From the NCBI RefSeq assembly GCF_001298735.1, contig NZ_CYSP01000006.1:1-64000 (forward strand): DNA of 64,000 bases. The letters are read 5' to 3'. The notes under the pieces were generated by a model. The model was given only the letters and a program-made list of their open reading frames with translations. It was not told the origin of the DNA and made no database searches. How positions within the stretch are numbered: position 1 is the first letter of the stretch; the number at the start of each line of letters is the position of its first letter. A program made the translations under genes and the position numbers. Of this stretch, positions 9,802 through 18,828 are shown in pieces. The stretch is from Propionispora sp. 2/2-37 (lineage in GTDB: Bacteria > Bacillota > Negativicutes > Propionisporales > Propionisporaceae).

Positions 9802-10599
9802 ATGGCAGAACATACTGAACTGGAGCTAAAGCTGGCGCTAAACGATAGAGCTGTCTTTGATAGGATTTTTTCTTCAGCCTATATAAGGCAGTTGTCCGGC
9901 GGACAGCACCCGCATGTGGATACTCTGTCCGCTTTTTATTTTGATACAGTGGACGGGAAACTTAGAGACAGGGGATTAACCTATCGGATTCGCCGGGAAA
10001 ACGGTCATTATGTGGCAACTGTCAAGGGTGGCGGTTTATCATCTGGCGGACTGCACCGGCGTTTGGAATGGAATGTCCCGGTTAGTGATTCGGTTACGCC
10101 GAATATTGCTTTCTTTGATCATACGGAGATTGGTCCTGTGTTGCGGCAGACGGCTGAAAACGACGACCGGCTAGTACCTTTATTCAGCATGACTTTTGAA
10201 AGGCATACTCTCTTACTGCATGGAGATAATGAAACGGTTATTGAATTGGCTGCCGATGAGGGTGAAATGACTGCCGGAGGGAAAAAAGAACCGATTTTGG
10301 AGCTGGAACTGGAATTAAAGTCTGGTCATCCGGCAGCTGTTTTGCAGATGGGAGCTGAACTAATCCGGCAGTTTCCACTTATTGTAGAGCCGCGCAGTAA
10401 ATACTATCGTGCTCTGCTACTGGCCGGGCTGGCGGAGCCTGGAGAGCTTTGGCTGCTGCCGGGTTCTCAATTGCAGAATAAACTGTTGCAACATAGTTAC
10501 GAGTTGCTGGATGTTTGTTCGGTTTTTTCCTACCGGAGCGGCCGGGATATAAAACCGGAGATGGCCATGCTGCTGGAATTGTGGGCAAAACTGTTATAG
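9802..10599 (+). CDS. CYTH domain phosphatase
   Basis: 265 residues. The N-terminal 205 residues form a CYTH (adenylate cyclase IV/thiamine triphosphatase) tunnel fold: ELELKL gives the ExExK signature at residues 6-10, followed by FYFDTVDGKLRDRGLTYRIR, ELELELKSG and EPRSKYYRALLL. Such enzymes hydrolyse triphosphates (inorganic triphosphate, thiamine triphosphate). The last 50 residues do not match the CYTH core and could be a truncated or degenerate CHAD start; I cannot confirm that. It sits 15 bases after thiM, so thiamine triphosphate or inorganic triphosphate are the natural substrate guesses. Confidence 0.86.
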   Translation: MAEHTELELKLALNDRAVFDRIFSSAYIRQLSGGQHPHVDTLSAFYFDTVDGKLRDRGLTYRIRRENGHYVATVKGGGLSSGGLHRRLEWNVPVSDSVTPNIAFFDHTEIGPVLRQTAENDDRLVPLFSMTFERHTLLLHGDNETVIELAADEGEMTAGGKKEPILELELELKSGHPAAVLQMGAELIRQFPLIVEPRSKYYRALLLAGLAEPGELWLLPGSQLQNKLLQHSYELLDVCSVFSYRSGRDIKPEMAMLLELWAKLL

Positions 10600-10613
10600 T
10601 GGTAAACTTGAAG

Positions 10614-10642
10614 CTGCATTCCTACGGAAATGCGGTTTTTCT
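10614..10642 (+). terminator. Terminator after the CYTH gene
   Basis: CTGCATT pairs with AATGCGG (with a G-U pair), extended by CC/GG across a short loop, and a TTTTTC tract follows at 10636. Confidence 0.6.
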
Positions 10643-10843
10643 TTAAAGCTGACAGGAATAACCAAGCAGGGATTGCCGGATATTGTTACGAAATAATATG
10701 AAAGGTTCAGATAAGGAAGAACGTAAAATGCAGTGGCGATGCAGGCGATTACCGGCCGGGCTTACAGGCGCTGAAGGACTGCTATAAGATATCCACGCTG
10801 AAGCTAAAAATATTGGCAGAGGCTGCTTTAAGGGAGGGAGAGT

Positions 10844-11590
10844 ATGAACAAGAGGGAGTTAATAACACTGCTGCAAGAGGTACAAAGCCGGAAAATAGAA
10901 ATAGATGAAGCTGTACAAAAATTAGAGGACCTGCCATTTAAAGATTTAGGGTTTGCCGCTATTGATAATCATCGGGAAATACGCGTAGGCTACCCGGAGG
11001 TCATTTACTGTGCCGGAAAAACGGTTGACCAAGTAAGGGAAATTATTCAATTTATGCTGACTCGGGAAAATCATATTTTAGCCACCAGGGCCAGTGACAT
11101 GATGTACCAGGCGGTAAAGGAAATCTGTCCGGATGCCTGTTATAATGAACTGGGGCGGGTTATCACTATCAAAAGAACGGCGATTAGCTTGAGCGAAACT
11201 TACATTGCCATTGTAGCGGCAGGTACTTCGGACCTGCCGGTGGTGGAGGAAGCGGCTGAAACGGCTATGATGCTCGGTAACCGGGTGGAAAAAGTGATTG
11301 ATGTGGGAGTTGCGGGAATTCACCGTCTGTTTGCCAGGCTGGAGACTATTAGAAAAGCCAAAGTTGTTATTGTCGTAGCGGGAATGGAAGGAGCACTGGC
11401 CAGTGTGGTTGGTGGACTGGTGGACAAACCGATTATTGCTGTTCCGACCAGTGTGGGCTATGGAAGCAGTTTTGGCGGCATTGCGGCACTGCTGACTATG
11501 CTGAACAGCTGTGCCAGCGGGATTAGCGTAGTTAATATTGATAATGGTTTCGGTGCCGGTTATTGTGCCAGTATGATTAATAAGCTATAA
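10844..11590 (+). CDS. larB: Nickel pincer cofactor biosynthesis protein LarB
   Basis: 248 residues, related to PurE carboxylase. LarB carboxylates and hydrolyses nicotinic acid adenine dinucleotide in the first step of the nickel-pincer nucleotide used by lactate racemase-type enzymes. The signature stretch is GYPEVIYCAGKT (residue 50 on), followed by VAAGTSDLPVVEEA, DVGVAGIHR, VAGMEGALASVVGGL and PTSVGYGSSFGG. The ATG follows AGGGAGGGAG. No larA, larC or larE is in the window, so it is an orphan here. The gene ends at a shared hairpin with ppdK. Confidence 0.93.
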   Translation: MNKRELITLLQEVQSRKIEIDEAVQKLEDLPFKDLGFAAIDNHREIRVGYPEVIYCAGKTVDQVREIIQFMLTRENHILATRASDMMYQAVKEICPDACYNELGRVITIKRTAISLSETYIAIVAAGTSDLPVVEEAAETAMMLGNRVEKVIDVGVAGIHRLFARLETIRKAKVVIVVAGMEGALASVVGGLVDKPIIAVPTSVGYGSSFGGIAALLTMLNSCASGISVVNIDNGFGAGYCASMINKL

Positions 11591-11602
11591 ATAATAAAAG
11601 AG

Positions 11603-11639
11603 AAAAGCCATCAGCCTTTTAATTAGGATGATGGCTTTT
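11603..11639. terminator. Bidirectional terminator between larB and ppdK
   Basis: AAAAGCCATCA at 11603-11613 pairs with TGATGGCTTTT at 11629-11639. The A-rich left side and T-rich right side serve both converging genes. Confidence 0.85.
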
Positions 11640-11645
11640 GGGCTT

Positions 11646-14303
11646 TTAACGGGTACCTAAACTTTCACCCTGACTGACAGCAGCCTGGGCAGCGGCTAAA
11701 CGGGCAATGGGAACGCGGTAGGGGGAACAACTGACGAAATCCAGACCCAGATGATGGCAAAAGTCGATTGAACTTGGTTCGCCGCCATGTTCACCGCAGA
11801 TACCGGTAATTAGATTAGGTTTGGTTTTTCTTCCCCGTTCAACGGCGATTTTCATCAATTCGCCAACTCCTTTACGGTCTAAAGCGATGAAAGGATTTTC
11901 TTTTAGAATCTTATATTCCAGATACGGCGGCAGGAACTTGCCTTCGGCATCGTCGCGGCTAAAGCCCATACAAGTTTGTGTTAAATCATTGGTGCCAAAG
12001 CTGAAGAAATCGGAAAACTCGGCCAATTCATCGGCTAACAGCGCTGCCCGTGGTGTTTCGATCATAGTACCGATGCAGTAGTGGAATTCCACCCCGAAAT
12101 CTTTAGTAACCTCTTCGGCTATAGCGGCAATACGTTTCTGGAAAAAGGCTAGCTCTTCTTTATCAATGGTCAGAGGTATTTCCACTTCGGGCAGAATGGT
12201 ATAGCCCTCTTTAGTTAAATGAGCGGTGGCATTAAAGATGGCCCGGATCTGCATTTCGTAAATTTCCGGGAAGGTGATACCCAGACGGCAGCCCCGGTGT
12301 CCCAGCATGGGATTAAATTCGTGCAGTTGACGTACCTTTTTTAATAAAGATTCCTGCTCTGCGAGCTGTGCGGGATTTTCACCGCTTGTACGCAGTTTGG
12401 TTGTTTCCACGACCAGCCCTTCCAGATTAGGTAAAAATTCATGTAAGGGAGGGTCAAGGAGACGAATGCATACCGGTAACCCTTCCATTTCTTTTAAAAT
12501 ACCGTAGAAATCATTTTCCTGGATGGGTAAGAGGCAGGCAAGAGCCTGCTGGCGTTCTTCCTGTGTTTCGGCAAGAATCATCTGCTGTACATGGGGAAGA
12601 CGGTCGGAACCCATAAACATATGCTCAGTACGGGTTAAGCCAATACCGGTGGCGCCAAAGGCACGGGCTTTGGCGGCATCTTCCGGAGTATCGGCGTTGG
12701 CTCTGACGGCAAGCGTTTTAAATTCATCAGCCCAAGAGAGAAGATGGGTGTATTCGGTGGAGAGTTCAGGATCTTTCATCGGTACCTCACCCAGAATTAC
12801 CCGACCTGTCGAGCCGTCAATGGAAATAAGATCGCCGACCTTTACCGTTGTGCTGCCGATGGTAAATTCTTGATTGGTATAATCAATCTTTATGGTTTCG
12901 CAGCCGCAGACACAAGGTTTTCCCATACCGCGTGCTACCACGGCGGCGTGGCTGGTCATGCCGCCACGGCTGGTAAGAACACCCTGGGCGGCAATAATGC
13001 CGTGGATGTCGTCCGGAGTGGTTTCCATCCGCACCATCAGTACTTTGCATCCGGTTTTGGCAATCCGTTCGGCAGAGTCGGCATCAAACACAACCTGACC
13101 GGATGCCGCACCCGGAGAAGCCGGCAGCCCCTTGGCGATGACCGACAGTTTGGCCGAACTGTCGATTTGGCGGTGCAGCAGCTGGTCCAGTTGCCCGGGT
13201 TCAACCATCAGGAGGGCTTCCTGTTTACTGATCAAATTTTCGGAAACCATGTCATGCGCAATTTTTACGGCCGCCTGGGCGGTACGTTTGCCGTTACGGC
13301 ATTGCAGCAGGTACAGTTTCCCCTTTTCAATAGTAAACTCAATATCCTGCATGTTGCGGTAATGGTTTTCCAGAATATGTACCGTACGAACGAACTGATC
13401 ATAGATATCGGGCATATCCTCCTGTAGCTGAGCAATAGGCTGCGGGGTTCGGATACCGGCCACCACATCTTCGCCCTGGGCATTCATCAGGTATTCACCA
13501 TAAATGATGTTTTCTCCCGTGGAGGGATTGCGGCTGAAGGCAACGCCTGTTCCGGAGTCATTGCCCATATTGCCGAATACCATGGACTGAATGTTTACGG
13601 CTGTCCCCAGGTCGTGGTTGATTTTATTCAAATTGCGGTAGACGATTGCACGATGATTATTCCAGGATCTGAAAACGGCTTCGATTGCCATGAAGAGCTG
13701 TTCGATAGGGTCCTCCGGGAAAGGCCGCTCAATTTGTGACCGTACCAGTTCTTTATACTTATCAATTAATGAGCGCAAGGCTTCAACGGTTAGTTCCTGG
13801 TCATAGACTACGCCGATATCTTCCTTTTGTTCATTTAACAGGTATTCAAATTCATGTTTGGGAATTTCCAATACTACATCGGAAAACATTTGGATAAACC
13901 GGCGGTAAGAGTCGTATGCAAAACGAAGATTGCTGGTATTTCTGGCCAAGCTTTGCACTGTCTGTTCATTGAGTCCCAGGTTGAGTATGGTGTCCATCAT
14001 GCCCGGCATGGAGAAGACGGCACCCGAACGTACGGAAACCAAAAGAGGATTGGCTATGTCACCCAGTTTTTTCCCGGTTTTTGCTTCGACAAAAGCAAGT
14101 TTTTCCAGTATTTCTTCTTTCAGACCGGCAGGGAAGCTTCTCTGAGACTGATAGTATTCCTTGCAGGCTTGGGTCGTGATGGTCATGCCAAACGGCACAG
14201 GAAGTCCAATGTTCGTCATTTCCGCTAAATTAGCTCCCTTGCCGCCCAACAATGACCGCATATCAGCGCGCCCTTCGTTAAACATGTAAACAAAATTTGA
14301 CAC
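11646..14303 (-). CDS. ppdK: Pyruvate, phosphate dikinase
   Basis: 885 residues. Interconverts pyruvate, ATP and Pi with phosphoenolpyruvate, AMP and PPi. The N-terminal ATP-grasp domain starts with LLGGKGANLAEM. The swivelling phosphohistidine domain carries the phosphorylated residue His452 in GGMTSHAAVVARGMGKP. The C-terminal PEP-binding barrel includes GTNDLTQTCMGFSRDD and GICGEHGG. The length is normal. Third gene of a minus-strand operon after the ccpN-like regulator and the PPDK regulatory protein (1-base gap), consistent with a gluconeogenic role controlled by transcription and by phosphorylation of a Thr in the TSH loop. Confidence 0.97.
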   Translation of the reverse strand: MSNFVYMFNEGRADMRSLLGGKGANLAEMTNIGLPVPFGMTITTQACKEYYQSQRSFPAGLKEEILEKLAFVEAKTGKKLGDIANPLLVSVRSGAVFSMPGMMDTILNLGLNEQTVQSLARNTSNLRFAYDSYRRFIQMFSDVVLEIPKHEFEYLLNEQKEDIGVVYDQELTVEALRSLIDKYKELVRSQIERPFPEDPIEQLFMAIEAVFRSWNNHRAIVYRNLNKINHDLGTAVNIQSMVFGNMGNDSGTGVAFSRNPSTGENIIYGEYLMNAQGEDVVAGIRTPQPIAQLQEDMPDIYDQFVRTVHILENHYRNMQDIEFTIEKGKLYLLQCRNGKRTAQAAVKIAHDMVSENLISKQEALLMVEPGQLDQLLHRQIDSSAKLSVIAKGLPASPGAASGQVVFDADSAERIAKTGCKVLMVRMETTPDDIHGIIAAQGVLTSRGGMTSHAAVVARGMGKPCVCGCETIKIDYTNQEFTIGSTTVKVGDLISIDGSTGRVILGEVPMKDPELSTEYTHLLSWADEFKTLAVRANADTPEDAAKARAFGATGIGLTRTEHMFMGSDRLPHVQQMILAETQEERQQALACLLPIQENDFYGILKEMEGLPVCIRLLDPPLHEFLPNLEGLVVETTKLRTSGENPAQLAEQESLLKKVRQLHEFNPMLGHRGCRLGITFPEIYEMQIRAIFNATAHLTKEGYTILPEVEIPLTIDKEELAFFQKRIAAIAEEVTKDFGVEFHYCIGTMIETPRAALLADELAEFSDFFSFGTNDLTQTCMGFSRDDAEGKFLPPYLEYKILKENPFIALDRKGVGELMKIAVERGRKTKPNLITGICGEHGGEPSSIDFCHHLGLDFVSCSPYRVPIARLAAAQAAVSQGESLGTR

Positions 14304-14304
14304 T

Positions 14305-15114
14305 TTACATCGCCCCTTTACGATAATAATCCAGCAGTTTAGCTGCGGTTTCCTCCATAGCTTTGTTGGTCACATCAATAATCGGACAACCCAGTTTTTT
14401 CATGATAGCCAGCGCATAGTCAATCTCATAAAATATCCGTTCCGGATTGGCATAATCAGCTGTCGGTGACAAGCCCATCGTTTTTAAGCGTTCCCGGCGT
14501 ATCTCCAGCAAAAGCGATGGGCGCAGCGTAAGACCGACTATTTTTTTTGGTAGGATTTGGTAAAGTTCATTCGGCGGAACTACATCGGGGACCAGCGGAA
14601 CATTAGCCGCTTTAATGCCTTTATGGGCCAGGTACATGCATAAAGGCGTTTTTGAAGTGCGCGAGATACCGATTAAAACGAGATCAGCCCGTAAAAGCCC
14701 GCGAGGATCCTTTCCGTCGTCGAATTTAACAGCAAACTCAATGGCGGCGACTTTGTTAAAGTAAGCTTTATCAATTTTACGCAGCAGTCCGGGCTCATAT
14801 TTTGGTTTTAGATCAGTAACTGTGCCGAGTGCTTCCAGCATAGGGCCCATAATATCTACGTGAGCCAGTTCCATCTGATGTAACTTGTTTTCTAAAAATT
14901 CTTTTAAAGCCGGGCTTACGAGAGTATAGACAATAATGCCACCGGCCTCTTTGGCTTCCAGCAGGGTTTCTTCGATTTGTTGCTCTGATGCCAAGAAAGG
15001 CACTCGGCGAATATCAACCCGTGTATCAAATTGGCTGGCGGCGGCTTTTACTACGATTTCTCCTGTTTCTCCGATTGAGTCGGAAAGTATATATACAATA
15101 GGTACTACATTCAT
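14305..15114 (-). CDS. PPDK regulatory protein (bifunctional kinase/pyrophosphorylase)
   Basis: 269 residues, DUF299 family (YqfL/PSRP). The family inactivates PPDK by ADP-dependent phosphorylation of the threonine beside the catalytic histidine, and reactivates it by Pi-dependent dephosphorylation. Visible features are the N-terminal YILSDSIGETGE and the P-loop-like GISRTSKTPLCMYLA near residue 150. It lies between the ccpN-like gene and ppdK, its expected target, with gaps of 2 and 1 bases. The partner pairing is strong contextual support. Confidence 0.95.
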   Translation of the reverse strand: MNVVPIVYILSDSIGETGEIVVKAAASQFDTRVDIRRVPFLASEQQIEETLLEAKEAGGIIVYTLVSPALKEFLENKLHQMELAHVDIMGPMLEALGTVTDLKPKYEPGLLRKIDKAYFNKVAAIEFAVKFDDGKDPRGLLRADLVLIGISRTSKTPLCMYLAHKGIKAANVPLVPDVVPPNELYQILPKKIVGLTLRPSLLLEIRRERLKTMGLSPTADYANPERIFYEIDYALAIMKKLGCPIIDVTNKAMEETAAKLLDYYRKGAM

Positions 15115-15116
15115 TT

Positions 15117-15734
15117 TTAAAATATGCCTCCTTGGACACCGTCGGTATCAGCTAACTGGACAAAAAGCCGGGTAATATTGGTTTTGGTAAAACGTCCTAC
15201 TACTTGCAGCCTTTCAGTTTTTTCTACTGTGACAACTTTGACTACCGGCAGGGAATCCACCTGATGATTCAACAGTTTCTGAGCTGCGCGCAGTACCGAT
15301 TCTTCCGGCCTGGTAACAACAATATTCGGCATACGGGTCATAGGTATTTTTACCGGCAAATCGGTCAAGTCTTTACTACCCATGCTGGCCTTTAGTAAAT
15401 CTTTACGCGACACCACTCCCTCCAAAAAACCGCCCTCGGAAACAATCATGAGAGTGCTGACGTCTTCCGTAAACATGGTTACAATGGCGTCATAGACAGA
15501 ACAGGTTTCTCTTACGACGACAGGCAAGGAATTGGCATCTTCCACCGTGATGCTGCCCAGTGTAGTGGCAATATAATCGCCGGGGCTCTTATGCGTGTAA
15601 TAATATCCTACCCGCGGTCTGGCTCCTAGGAGACCGGACATTGTCAATATGGCTAAATCGGAGCGCAAAGCCGCACGGCTTAAGCCAAGCTGTTCAGCAA
15701 TGTGCTTTCCGGTAATTGGTCCGGATTGTTTCAC
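15117..15734 (-). CDS. CcpN-like transcriptional regulator (HTH plus two CBS domains)
   Basis: At least 205 residues. An N-terminal winged-helix segment (GPITGKHIAEQLGLSRAAL, then LAILTMSGLLGARPRVGYYY) is followed by two CBS motifs (ETCSVYDAIVTMF..VVSRKDLL and ESVLRAAQKLLNHQVDSLPV). B. subtilis CcpN (YqzB) represses gluconeogenic genes and senses ATP/ADP. The annotated GTG at 15734 has no Shine-Dalgarno and cuts the domain short: the frame stays open upstream to 15779 and encodes INLTSRQSSILEIVKQSG, which fits the missing first helix. A strong AGGAGG stands at about 15784-15789, but the ATG it serves (15778) is out of frame and stops after four codons. Either a small frameshift or sequencing error sits here, or translation starts at ATC 15773. 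Confidence 0.85.
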   Translation of the reverse strand: MKQSGPITGKHIAEQLGLSRAALRSDLAILTMSGLLGARPRVGYYYTHKSPGDYIATTLGSITVEDANSLPVVVRETCSVYDAIVTMFTEDVSTLMIVSEGGFLEGVVSRKDLLKASMGSKDLTDLPVKIPMTRMPNIVVTRPEESVLRAAQKLLNHQVDSLPVVKVVTVEKTERLQVVGRFTKTNITRLFVQLADTDGVQGGIF

Positions 15735-15778
15735 TATTTCTAAGATACTGGATTGCCTTGATGTTAAGTTGATAGCAT

Positions 15779-16099
15779 TTCAGCCTCCTTTTCTTAATTA
15801 TAGTATTATATTTATGGAAATAACAATAATAATAGTACCATAAATATTTAAAACGTACAATAATATAAATGTTTTACCTTTTTTCTTTAGGAATACATGA
15901 ATACTTTATTGTTTTGTTGCGCTGTAATTTTTGCGCGGTTTTTCCGGTAAAATACGGGAAAAAGTATGGTTTGGCAGGATTTTGTTGTTTTGGCGTGAAT
16001 ATATTCAATAAGGATAATGTAGACAAATTCATGGTTACTATTCTTTATAATGAAGAATAAGTTGTTTTAACAATGCAATTCAGTTCCCCAGGAGGTTGT
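15779..16099. other. A+T-rich intergenic region between the ccpN-like gene and the M48 gene
   Basis: About 320 bases between divergent genes. A TATAAT at 16046-16051 could be the -10 of the M48 gene, but I see no -35 at a good distance. A motif GGCAGGATTTTG...GGCGTGAATATATTC at 15973-16005 resembles two others in the window (see findings). No convincing coding frame. Confidence 0.5.
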
Positions 16100-17146
16100 A
16101 TGAGCAAGTTAGGAATGCGTCTGGTTTTCAGTTGGCTATTCGGCATGGTAGTTTGGCTGAATGCTTTCTATTTGCCGGTTGCCCAGGCGGCATTGATTGG
16201 TACGCAAGATGAGATTGAGCTGGGACGCAATGTTGCAAAACAAGTGGAAAAGCAGTATGGCCTGGTGGACGATCAGGAGCTGCAGGACAGGGTTGACCGT
16301 ATTGGTAAAAGCATGGTTGCGGTGTGTGACAGACCGGATTTGCCGTATACCTTTAAAGTGCTAAACTCTAAGGAAGTTAATGCCTTTGCCGTACCGGGCG
16401 GTTTTATTTATGTATATAAAGGATTGATTGATCTTATGCCTTCTGATGATGAACTGGCCGGGGTTATCGGTCATGAAATCGGTCATGTAGTGAAACGGCA
16501 TAGTGTCCGACAAATCGAAAAAAGCCTGGGCATGGGAATTTTATTTGGTGTATTATTTGGGGACCGGGGTGTATTACTGCAAAATTTAGCTTACAATGCC
16601 ATCATGGCCGGATATAGCCGATCGGATGAAAATGAAGCGGACTATCTGGGGTTTTTACATAGCTACCGGGCCGGATATAATCCGTATAGCATGGTTATGG
16701 GTTTAAAAAAGTTATCGGAACTGGATCAGAAGTACCGTAGTGATTTGTTTTCCGATCATCCGGAAAGTCAGGCAAGAATTAAGAATGTGCAGATGTATGC
16801 CGAGGAGAAGCATATACGGCCTACGGTGGTGGAACTTGCCGGCGGCGCAGGTGCCCAGGTGACCGACGGCAACTGGGTGTTGCCGCCGATATCGGCTGAA
16901 TATGCGGGCTATAAACCAATATACCGGGCCTATTTTGTGGCGGGCAATCTATACCGTATTGGCCAGTCGGCAGACTATAATCCGGATCATTATGTACTTG
17001 ATTATGATGGCGACGGCGTTACCGTTTACTATGATGACCGTGCGATCATCACGTTAACACCGCAGGACGCGGCTGCAAAAAATATGACGGTGATGGAATT
17101 ATCAACTGAATATCTGAAAAAACTCAAAGAGTGGCGTAAGCAATAA
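16100..17146 (+). CDS. Secreted M48 family metalloprotease
   Basis: 348 residues. The N-terminal signal peptide has a hydrophobic core (LVFSWLFGMVVWLNAFYL) and an AQA-A cleavage-like site near residue 29. Next come HEIGH (His125, Glu126, His129) and the downstream DENEADYLG with the third zinc ligand. The family (BepA/LoiP-like) acts in the periplasm on outer-membrane or envelope proteins, which fits a diderm Firmicute. The C-terminal 90 residues are a separate module with DYDGDGVTVYYDD. An ATG at 16073 is in frame, but I chose 16100 because AGGAGG lies 4 bases upstream and it places the signal peptide correctly. Confidence 0.88.
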   Translation: MSKLGMRLVFSWLFGMVVWLNAFYLPVAQAALIGTQDEIELGRNVAKQVEKQYGLVDDQELQDRVDRIGKSMVAVCDRPDLPYTFKVLNSKEVNAFAVPGGFIYVYKGLIDLMPSDDELAGVIGHEIGHVVKRHSVRQIEKSLGMGILFGVLFGDRGVLLQNLAYNAIMAGYSRSDENEADYLGFLHSYRAGYNPYSMVMGLKKLSELDQKYRSDLFSDHPESQARIKNVQMYAEEKHIRPTVVELAGGAGAQVTDGNWVLPPISAEYAGYKPIYRAYFVAGNLYRIGQSADYNPDHYVLDYDGDGVTVYYDDRAIITLTPQDAAAKNMTVMELSTEYLKKLKEWRKQ

Positions 17147-17151
17147 ATTAG

Positions 17152-17193
17152 GGGAATGTCTCAAGATGGATTAAAACCATTTGAGACATTCCC
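17152..17193 (+). terminator. Terminator after the M48 protease
   Basis: A perfect 13-bp stem, GGGAATGTCTCAA with TTGAGACATTCCC, followed by TTTGTTTC. Confidence 0.88.
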
Positions 17194-17612
17194 TTTGTTT
17201 CATTTGAGGTGCCTTTGATGGCATTATATAGTCAGGATCTTTTGGGAGCAGGTGGCAGGGGCTAACATTCCGGATATTTCCAGATGACTATCAAGGTTTC
17301 ACGCTGCTTAGTCGTTCGTATTCCACCAAAGTATCGATGTGGAGCGAATTGTGTAAGAAACAATCGAAGCAATATTCCTGATAACTTTTGTCTTTGAATT
17401 AATAAGATCAATATACCGAATTAGGTGTTTTTGGTCTTTTTTTGTTTTCAAAACCAAGACATATTGGGCGTACGGGAGACATATACGTTATATGTATGGA
17501 CAAAAGGCGGTCCAGCGGCTGAACCTTATTTTTTTTTGCTGGTAAGGAGATATCAATTCATCAAACTTGTTGGCGAATTGTTATAAGTGAAATGCTGAGA
17601 GGAGCAATCAGG
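17194..17612. other. Long leader or promoter region upstream of the glycogen island
   Basis: About 420 bases without a supported gene. It holds a perfect inverted repeat ACATATA-CGT-TATATGT at 17479-17495, an operator candidate 118 bases before glgC. T-runs at 17436 and 17528 are present but I cannot build a terminator from them. A short open stretch on the minus strand (17291-17397) lacks a start codon; it may be a coding remnant. Confidence 0.5.
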
Positions 17613-18794
17613 ATGCAAAGACAAGAGTGCATAGCGATGATTTTGGCCGGTGGTCAGGGGAGCCGTCTAGGAACCTTGACACAAAAAGTAGCTAAACCGG
17701 CAGTGCCGTTCGGCGCGAGATACCGGATTATTGACTTTACATTGAGTAACTGCCGCAATTCCGGGATATATAAGGTCGGAGTATTAACGCAATACCAGCA
17801 CTTAACACTTAATAATTATATCGGTACGGGAAGTGCGTGGGATTTGGAACGGAAAGACGGCGGAGTGTTTATATTGCCTCCGTATATGCGGAACCAGAGT
17901 GCGCAGTGGTATGCAGGAACTGCGGATGCAGTCTGGCAGAATACCGATTTTATTGATACTCACCAGCCTTGTTATGTCATAGTGCTTTCCGGTGATCATA
18001 TCTATACCATGGATTATTCAAAAATGCTGGAATATCATAAACGGCACAAAGCGGAAGCCACGATTGGCGTTATCCGGGTTCCCTGGGAGGAAACCGGCAG
18101 GTTTGGTATTATGAATGTTCAGCAGGATGGAAAAATCTATGAATTTCAGGAAAAGCCGGAATATCCTAAAAGCAATTTAGCATCCATGGGCATCTATATT
18201 TTTAATTGGGAGGTATTAAAGCATCATTTGCAGCAGGATGCCTGTAATCCGGATTCGGTCCACGATTTTGGTAAAAATATCATTCCTGCTATGCTGGCCG
18301 GAGGAAATAGGCTGATGTCCTATCCATTTAACGGGTACTGGAAAGATGTAGGGACGGTGGAAAGTTTTTGGGAAGCGAATATGGATCTTATTGGCAAGAA
18401 TCTCAAAGTAAACCTGTATGATAAAAAATGGCCCATCTATACAGCGGTTAAAAACAGTCCGCCGCATTTTATTGCCGATAGTGCCAGGATAAAGGATTCT
18501 CTAGTGAATCAGGGCAGCATCATTTTAGGTCAGGTGGAGCGTTCGGTTATCTTTTCCGGAGTATATATCGGAGAAGGTGCTATAGTCAAGGATTCAGTGA
18601 TTTTACCTGATGTACGGATTGAAGCGTTGGCAGAAGTTAACCGGGCAGTAATAGGCAGTCAGGCAATGGTAGAAAGATCAATCAAAGTAGGCGCCGATAG
18701 TCAGGAAATTGTCATGGTTGGTGAGGCTCAACGGATAGTCCGTGACTATACCGGCAGCGGTACGGAGATATTGTCGCATCGGCAAGTGGTATAG
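17613..18794 (+). CDS. glgC: Glucose-1-phosphate adenylyltransferase, copy 1
   Basis: 393 residues. Makes ADP-glucose from ATP and glucose-1-phosphate, the committed step of glycogen synthesis. The nucleotidyl-transferase domain starts with [19 protein letters not shown] and contains [25 protein letters not shown] and [12 protein letters not shown]. The C-terminal left-handed beta helix follows ([19 protein letters not shown]). I chose the ATG at 17613, 8 bases after GAGAGGAG, not the in-frame ATG at 17592; this agrees with the N-terminus of the second glgC. First gene of the island, followed by glgD1. Confidence 0.96.
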   Translation: MQRQECIAMILAGGQGSRLGTLTQKVAKPAVPFGARYRIIDFTLSNCRNSGIYKVGVLTQYQHLTLNNYIGTGSAWDLERKDGGVFILPPYMRNQSAQWYAGTADAVWQNTDFIDTHQPCYVIVLSGDHIYTMDYSKMLEYHKRHKAEATIGVIRVPWEETGRFGIMNVQQDGKIYEFQEKPEYPKSNLASMGIYIFNWEVLKHHLQQDACNPDSVHDFGKNIIPAMLAGGNRLMSYPFNGYWKDVGTVESFWEANMDLIGKNLKVNLYDKKWPIYTAVKNSPPHFIADSARIKDSLVNQGSIILGQVERSVIFSGVYIGEGAIVKDSVILPDVRIEALAEVNRAVIGSQAMVERSIKVGADSQEIVMVGEAQRIVRDYTGSGTEILSHRQVV

Positions 18795-18828
18795 AGTGAG
18801 TTTGCTAAAAGATTTGGGGTGATACGTT

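Noticed and set aside
12744-13427. 227-residue plus-strand open frame inside ppdK
   Set aside because: It is antisense to conserved PPDK coding sequence and shows no recognisable domain or ribosome site.
17291-17397. Short minus-strand reading frame (ending in LVEYERLSSVKP) upstream of glgC1
   Set aside because: No start codon or ribosome site and only about 35 codons. The opposite strand is also partly open. It may be a gene remnant but cannot be supported.
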